Below, one piece after another: positions 7,056 through 13,000 of a stretch of DNA of 15,860 nt. The translations under genes were made by a program, and so were the position numbers. The notes under the pieces are model-generated. The model ran no database searches. It worked only from the letters and a program-made list of their open reading frames with translations, and was not told where the DNA came from. Position 1 is the first letter of the stretch, and each line of letters opens with the position of its first letter. The DNA is from Myxococcales bacterium (GTDB lineage: Bacteria; Myxococcota; Polyangia; Fen-1088), in contig PMLH01000192.1 in assembly GCA_003159055.1 (NCBI GenBank), forward strand, positions 1 through 15,860. Reading direction: 5' to 3'.

Positions 7056-7751
7056 CTACTCCGTTCCGCTTTCGTCGATGGCCGCGGGAAGATCTGCGCT
7101 GCCGTCGAGCGGCGGTAACGAGCCGCCATCCGGATTGCCGCAGAGACTCAGGCATGGCTGGTTCAAGCAGAGAAGCTGGATGTCGCCCTGAAGGTCGAGA
7201 TCGAGCAGCGCTGCACCCGTTTCCCAGTTCGTGATGACGAGACGGCTGATGCCCGGAACGAGTTGAATTGACAGCACGCTGTGACTGTTGCCGCGTTCCG
7301 CCGTCCCATGGTCGTTGTCCGAGCGAGGATCGTCGAGCAGATCTTGTGACAGGACATCGCCGCCGGCTGAGATCAACGATGCCGCGAGCAGGCCCTCAGA
7401 CCCTGGTGCTCCTTGCGAAACCGTCGAAACTGACTGAGTCAATCGCACCCGACTGGCTGGCAAGAAATCCGTGCTCGCGCGTGATACCACACCGTTTGCG
7501 TCGATGGAGAATCCAAGGACGACCGCCCACGACTGTTTCACACAGCGGTCAGAAGCGCCACTGTCCATCTCCTCTCCTCGCGACTCGGTCCGTGATCGGT
7601 TGTCGAAATTCCCTCCACAGCCAGCCAGTGCGGTCGCAACGAGGACGCACCCGGCGAGTGCGCCCAGGGCTAGGTGGCCGCCAAGTTGGTACGCGGCCGC
7701 AACGATGTCACCAAGGACGTTTCTCTTTGATTCTCGGTGTCTTGTTTGCAT
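7056..7751 (-). CDS. Small lipoprotein of unknown function
   Basis: A 231-residue protein. The start is ATG 7751, with GGAG (7759-7762) seven bases upstream. A basic N-terminus and a long hydrophobic segment carry two lipobox-like LAGC motifs (ending at C35 and C45); the second, followed by GGNFDN, is the likelier lipidation site. The mature part begins with a charged, Ser-rich linker, then a possibly beta-rich domain (VVLGFSIDANG..., VLSIQLVPGISRLVI, ALLDLDLQGDIQLL), and ends with a small Cys cluster (LLCLNQPCLSLCG) and an acidic low-complexity tail. I recognise no family. It is convergent with nhaR. The 189 bases between it and the glycosyltransferase stop hold no clear feature. Confidence 0.7.
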   Translation of the reverse strand: MQTRHRESKRNVLGDIVAAAYQLGGHLALGALAGCVLVATALAGCGGNFDNRSRTESRGEEMDSGASDRCVKQSWAVVLGFSIDANGVVSRASTDFLPASRVRLTQSVSTVSQGAPGSEGLLAASLISAGGDVLSQDLLDDPRSDNDHGTAERGNSHSVLSIQLVPGISRLVITNWETGAALLDLDLQGDIQLLCLNQPCLSLCGNPDGGSLPPLDGSADLPAAIDESGTE

Positions 7752-7940
7752 GAGTCATCTCCAAGTGGTGCGTGACAAGGGAGATCACCTGCACGGCGGA
7801 TGCCACGGGCGTTTGCCGCCCCCAGGGCGCATTCCGTTGGGCGAACTGGATATCGGAGACTCCCCGAAGTGCGACGGCCTGCCGCAGGAAGCGCGACACC
7901 TTACCGCGGCGGCCTACGTCATCCGCGACGGACGCAAGGG

Positions 7941-9965
7941 CTAACTTCTTGGACCGGCGAATGCCAACCCTTGCGCGAATCGGCGATCCTGTGCGATGGG
8001 ACGGAAGCCGTGCCGCTTCGTCAATCTCTCAAGCCACCACCCACGGTAGTCGGCAATCGACTGACCCCCTGCCTCCTCGTGGTCCACCTGATTTCCGACC
8101 TCGAGATAGACATCGAGATTCGCAAGGTCTGGTCGAGGCAAGGCTCCCTGCTCGAACTCGTTCCACATCCGTCGATACAACTCCTCCAGGTGAAGCACCA
8201 GGGACGGCGTGTCGAACAGTGTGCTTGAATCGCGCGAAGCGCGCAGCCTTTCCCGCAATGGTTCAAGCAGCGATGGCTTCTGCCCGAAGCCAATAGCCCG
8301 CTCGACGAGCTCGTCGCCCGAGGAACAGATGAGCTCCGGGATGCCGGCGGACCTAACCAGACTGCCGCAAACCCGCGACGCGAATGACCGGCCGCTCAGC
8401 GTCAGTACCGGAATCCCCATCCAGAGCGCGTCCGACGCCGTCGTGTGGGCGCCGTAGGGCGTTGTATCAAGAAACAGATCCGCGAGCGCATAGCGAGCCA
8501 GATGTGCTGGATTCGCCATCTTCTCGGCAAAGACCAGGCGCTCCCGCGAAATACCCCGTTGGATCGCGTACTCTCGCAGTCGCTCGTGCGTACCCTCAGT
8601 GCTGCTCAGCAGCCAGAGCACGCTATCCGGAACACCCTTCAAGATCCTCAGCCACCGATCGAATGTCGTACGGTTGAGTTTGTGCGTGCCATTGAAGCAG
8701 CAGTACACCATGGCCTTCTCGGGAAGTCCGACTTCCCCGCGTGACGGCGGTCGCAAGGCAATTTGGCGCTTGCGATTGTTGGGCTGGTAGCAAGGCAACC
8801 TCAGCACTCTTTCCGAGTAGTAGATTTCGTGTGTCTCGGGAATGACCCAGTCATCTGCGATCAGATAGTGATGATACGGACTGGCCATGGTTCCCGGAAA
8901 ACCCAGCCAGTTCACGATGACGGGCGCAGGGCGGCGCGCGACAAGCTTGAGGCGCGCCTCGCGCGTGTAGCCGTTGAGATCTACGAGAATCTGGATGCCG
9001 TCCTCTGTCATCTGTCGGGCGGCAGCGGAGTCATCCATGCCTCCGATAGACCGCCAGTGATCCGCACCGGCTTTGAAGCTCGCGTGCAGCGGATCGTGCG
9101 ATTCTGGGCCGCAATAGTAGCCGAAAACCTCCACACGGTGACGGTCGTGCAATCCCAAGACCTCAGCCATGAGATACCCGACGGCATGTTCGCGCAGGTC
9201 GGATGACAGATATCCGATGCGCAACCTGCCTGTGCTTCGCAGCGCATTGGGCCATGCAACTATTGCATCCTCGGGAGTGCCAACATCGCACTTGTTGTAG
9301 AACCAGGCGCAGGCCAGTTGCAGCATCGGATCGTCCGAGTAGGCTGCAGCCGACAGCGGGGACATTCCTTCCATCAGAGCGGTTCGGCCTATCCGCTCCG
9401 AGGGCAACACGACGGGCCATTTGCATTGTCGTTGTCTCAGTGCGATCAGGTGCTGAATGACTTCTCGTTGATGGCAGTCCAACTCCAGACTCTGCTGAAG
9501 CAGGCTCTCGGCCGCATCGTCTTGGTTCGCGGTCTCCAGTGCACGCGCACTCTGATTCAGCGCCGTGGTCTTGTGGCCAACGGCGACACCGTTGACGGCT
9601 GCCATCTTGGTCAAGGCCGCGGACCACTGAGCGACGGCTGGGCCGACCTGGCCCAACCGTTCGAGCACACGCCCAAGATTGATATGGGCCGGCATGAAAT
9701 CCGGCTGAAGCGACAGTGCACGCTCGAGACACGCTTGCGCGGTCTGCAGCTTTCCCGCATCCGTAAGTGTGACGGCGTAGTTGAACAGAACCGCGTAGAG
9801 TAAGGGGTCGTCCGGATTGCACTCGACCCACACCGCGTAAAGGTTCTCCACCGAGCCAGCTTGGCCGCTTTGCCGGAGTGTTTCGGCGGTGCGGATGAGA
9901 TCGGACACCGAGAGCGTTCGCGCCGTGGCCTGAATGATGGCGGATGTGAAGATGTCAGTTACCAT
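7941..9965 (-). CDS. TPR-containing O-GlcNAc-transferase-like glycosyltransferase (SPINDLY family, GT41)
   Basis: A 674-residue protein from ATG 9965. Tetratricopeptide-like helical repeats occupy about residues 35-120 (for example the helix pair ending in ACLERALSLQPD). The GT41 catalytic region follows: LRIGYLSSDLREHAVGYL with the conserved His (H260), DLNGYTREARLKL, the PVIVNWLGFPGTM loop, CFNGTHKLN with the Lys (K429) matching the UDP-contacting Lys of human OGT, and the UDP-sugar site DTTPYGAHTTASDALW (H507, D512). GT41 enzymes transfer GlcNAc, or in other branches fucose or glucose, to Ser/Thr or Asn of proteins. I chose ATG 9965 because GGAAGG (9973-9978) precedes it. An earlier in-frame ATG at 10010 overlaps the upstream stop as ATGA but lacks a Shine-Dalgarno. 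Either way it is the next gene of the repeat-protein unit, and that Ser/Thr-rich protein is its obvious candidate substrate. Confidence 0.88.
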   Translation of the reverse strand: MVTDIFTSAIIQATARTLSVSDLIRTAETLRQSGQAGSVENLYAVWVECNPDDPLLYAVLFNYAVTLTDAGKLQTAQACLERALSLQPDFMPAHINLGRVLERLGQVGPAVAQWSAALTKMAAVNGVAVGHKTTALNQSARALETANQDDAAESLLQQSLELDCHQREVIQHLIALRQRQCKWPVVLPSERIGRTALMEGMSPLSAAAYSDDPMLQLACAWFYNKCDVGTPEDAIVAWPNALRSTGRLRIGYLSSDLREHAVGYLMAEVLGLHDRHRVEVFGYYCGPESHDPLHASFKAGADHWRSIGGMDDSAAARQMTEDGIQILVDLNGYTREARLKLVARRPAPVIVNWLGFPGTMASPYHHYLIADDWVIPETHEIYYSERVLRLPCYQPNNRKRQIALRPPSRGEVGLPEKAMVYCCFNGTHKLNRTTFDRWLRILKGVPDSVLWLLSSTEGTHERLREYAIQRGISRERLVFAEKMANPAHLARYALADLFLDTTPYGAHTTASDALWMGIPVLTLSGRSFASRVCGSLVRSAGIPELICSSGDELVERAIGFGQKPSLLEPLRERLRASRDSSTLFDTPSLVLHLEELYRRMWNEFEQGALPRPDLANLDVYLEVGNQVDHEEAGGQSIADYRGWWLERLTKRHGFRPIAQDRRFAQGLAFAGPRS

Positions 9966-9972
9966 GGCCTTG

Positions 9973-9978
9973 CCTTCC
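9973..9978 (-). promoter_or_regulatory. Shine-Dalgarno-like GGAAGG before the glycosyltransferase
   Basis: GGAAGG lies seven bases before ATG 9965 and favours that start over the ATGA-overlapping ATG at 10010, which has no purine-rich element in the right place. Confidence 0.5.
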
Positions 9979-10006
9979 GTGTCTGAGTACGCACGATTCC
10001 GATAGC

Positions 10007-13000
10007 TCATACTTCGGCGTCAGTCAATGCCTGGAGTTGTGCGTCGCTCATGCTCGCCAACTGCGCGTCGGTAAAGGCCGCGATTTGAGTGGGATTGAGC
10101 GCTTCGATTTCAGCCGGTGTCAACCAAGCAATGGTCGTCGTCGTCAAAGCCGCGATCGTCGTGGTCGTAATCTCGCTGAACTGGGTAGGCGCGAGGAGTG
10201 CTAGCTGGCTGGGGGCCAGAATGCCCATCTGGGCCGGGCTCAGCGCGGCTATCTGCCAAGCGGTCAACGCGCTCAACTGCGTAGGGGTAAGGTTCTGCAG
10301 CTGAGTGGCTGTCAGACTGGAAATCTGGACCTCGCTCAGGTTTGAAATCTGGTCGGCGGACAGTTCCTGAAGCTGTCCGAGCGTCAGTGCCCGCAGCTGC
10401 ATGCGCTGCAGTCCGGCGATTTGGTCGATTGTCAATGCCGAGATTTGAGTGGTCGACAGGGCGCCGATCGCGCTGGTTGTCAGAGCGCCGATTTGAGTAT
10501 CAGCCAGTGCGGCGAGCTGAGTCGCTGTCAATTCGGCTATCTGGGTCACGTTCAGACCGGAAACTCCGCTGGACGACAGCGCGGAGATCTGCGCCGAGGT
10601 GAGAGCGGCGAATTGGGTTGTGTTTAGGGCGGCGACCTGGCTGGCCGTGAGGCCTCCGACCTCCGCCGGGCTCAGGAGGTTCACCTGGGCAGTCGTCAAG
10701 CTTGCGACCATCGTGGGCGACAGCCCTGTGACGCCGGTCGCCGAAAGACTGGCGAATTGTGTCTCCGTCAGTGCCGCCAGTGCCTCCGGGGTCAGACCGG
10801 AGATGGCCGAGGTGGACAACGCCGCCATCTCGGACGCGGAAAGCGCGGCCAGCTGAGTCGTGGCCAGGGAAGCAAGCTGGGTTGGACTTAAGCCACTGAT
10901 TCCGGTGGTGGAAACGGCGGCAATTTGCGTCGTTGTCAGGTCAGCGATCTGGTCCGTGGAGAGCACGGCGACCTGGGTAGACGTCAGGCCTCGCAGCTCC
11001 GTGGGCGTCAAGAGCGCGATTTGGGTCGCTGTTAGATTGGAAATGACGGTGGTGCTGAGTGCGGCGACGCCGGTTGGGGCGAGGCTCGTGAGCTGGGTCG
11101 TCGTGAGAGCAGCAAGAAGGTCACTCGTAAGTCCGGACAGCGCGGTGGTGGACAAGGCGGCAACCTCGCCGTCGGTAAAGGCAGCCAACTGGGTCGTCGA
11201 CATGGACGCGATTTGTGTGGCGGTCAAACCGGCGACGCCAGACGCGGACAAGGACGCGGTTTGGCTCGTGGAAAGCGCACCAATTTGGGTTGTGCTAAGC
11301 GTGGCGATCTCGGTGGACGTCAATGCGGCGATTTGCGCATTCGTCAGCGCCGCGATTTGCGTGCTGGTGAAGAGACCCAGCTGGGTCGTGGTCAACGCCG
11401 CAATCTGTGTCGAGGCGAGCGCCGCCATTTGCCTTGCGGTCAGGGTAGCGAGCTCGGTCGGAGTGAGTCCAGCAACGCCCGTGGTCGAAAGGGAAGCAAC
11501 CTGTGTGGTGGACAATGCCGCGATTTGCGGCGTGGTCAACGCCGCCACTTGGGTGGAGGTCAGACCGCGGACCTGCGGCGTGGCGAGCGCGGCCATTTGC
11601 GTTGTGGCAATCGCATTCAATTGGGCAATGCTCAGGGCCCCGATCTCCGTTGCGGTCAGACCTGCAAGTTGCGTTGTGGACAGCGCCGAGATCCGAGTCG
11701 TGGGCAGGGCCGCTGCTTGCGTGGTGGTCAATGCTCCCAGCTCGCTTGCGGTCAAGGCCGCAAACTGCGAGACAGAGAGGGCTGCGAACTGGACGGTGGT
11801 GAGTCCGGGCATGGCCAAGGAGGACAAGGCCGCTATCTGGGTGGTGCTCAAGGCCCCAAGCTGGCTTGGGGTCAAGGCCGCGAGCGCGGTGGAGGTCAGG
11901 CCGCCCATCTCAGTCTCGGTCAGGACGCCTAGTTGTCCAGTTGTCAGGGTGGCGATCTGGGTGGTGGTCAGCGCGCCGACCTGCGCCGAGGTCAAAGACG
12001 AGAGCTGCCTTGTGGTCAACGCACCGAGCTCGCCCGCTGTGAGCGCGGCTATCGCGTTGCCGCTCAACGCGCCGATCTGCGCCGTGGTGAGAGCTCCAAG
12101 TTGCGTTGGCGACAGGTTGCTGATTTGCGTGTCCACCAGGGCGCGGACCTGCGTGGTGGTCAACGCAGAAATCTGGGTCGGGGTTGCCGCACGAAGTTGG
12201 GTCGTGGTGAGGGCCGCGATTTCGTCGCTGGTCAACCCCCCGAGTTGCGTGGTCGTCAGCGACGCAATTTGTGTGCTGGACAGAATCGCGACCTGCGTCG
12301 TCGTCAAAGCCGCCAACTCCGCTGGGGTCAATTGTCCGAGCTGCGTCGCCGACAGCGCCGCAAGTTGGGTCGGGGTAAGACCGCTAACCGCCGTCGAGGA
12401 CAGAGCTGCCATCTGCGTGGCGTTGAGGTACCCAAGCTGGGTCATGGTCAATGCGGCGGCCTGCACGTCGGTGAGGCCGCTCAGCTCCGTAGTCGTCAGC
12501 ACCCCAAGCTGCGCGACTGCAAGCGCACCGATTTGGCTCGCTGTGAGTGCGCCGAACTGCGCGGCGGTGAAACTGGCCATTTGCCGCGACGTCAACAAAG
12601 CGAGCTCGGTGGATGTCAGCGCTGAAACACCTGTAAGACTGAGGGCGCCTATCTGCGTGGTGGTCAAGGCGGCCAACTGAGCTGGACCTAGAACCTGCAC
12701 CTGCGTGCTGGCAAGAGCACCCATTTGCCACGTGCTAAGGCCGCCGATCTGTGTTGCGGTCAACGCGCCGATCTGTGCGGTCGTGATAGCTGCAAGCTCG
12801 GTCGCGCCCATGCCGTTGAGCTGGGTCGTGGTCAGGCTGCCAAGCTGGGCTGTGGTCAGACCGGCGATCTGGTCTTCATTCAAAACGCTCATCTGGGCCG
12901 GGCTCAAGGAAGCGATTTGCGTGGTGGTCAGGGTTGCGAGCGCGGTGCTCGAAAGTCCCTCAATTCCAACCATGGACAACGCTGCAAGCTGGCTCACGGA

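Noticed and set aside
7471..7944. Plus-strand open frame opposite the small lipoprotein and the following gap
   Set aside because: No ribosome-binding site or recognisable protein; the lipoprotein strand has a start signal and lipobox.
10860..12680. A 606-codon plus-strand open frame, and others such as 14145-14984, opposite the repeat gene
   Set aside because: A 24-base period that avoids stops in an antisense frame in one unit avoids them in all, so long antisense frames are expected. The products are Val/Ala/Cys/Ser-rich noise with no ribosome-binding site.
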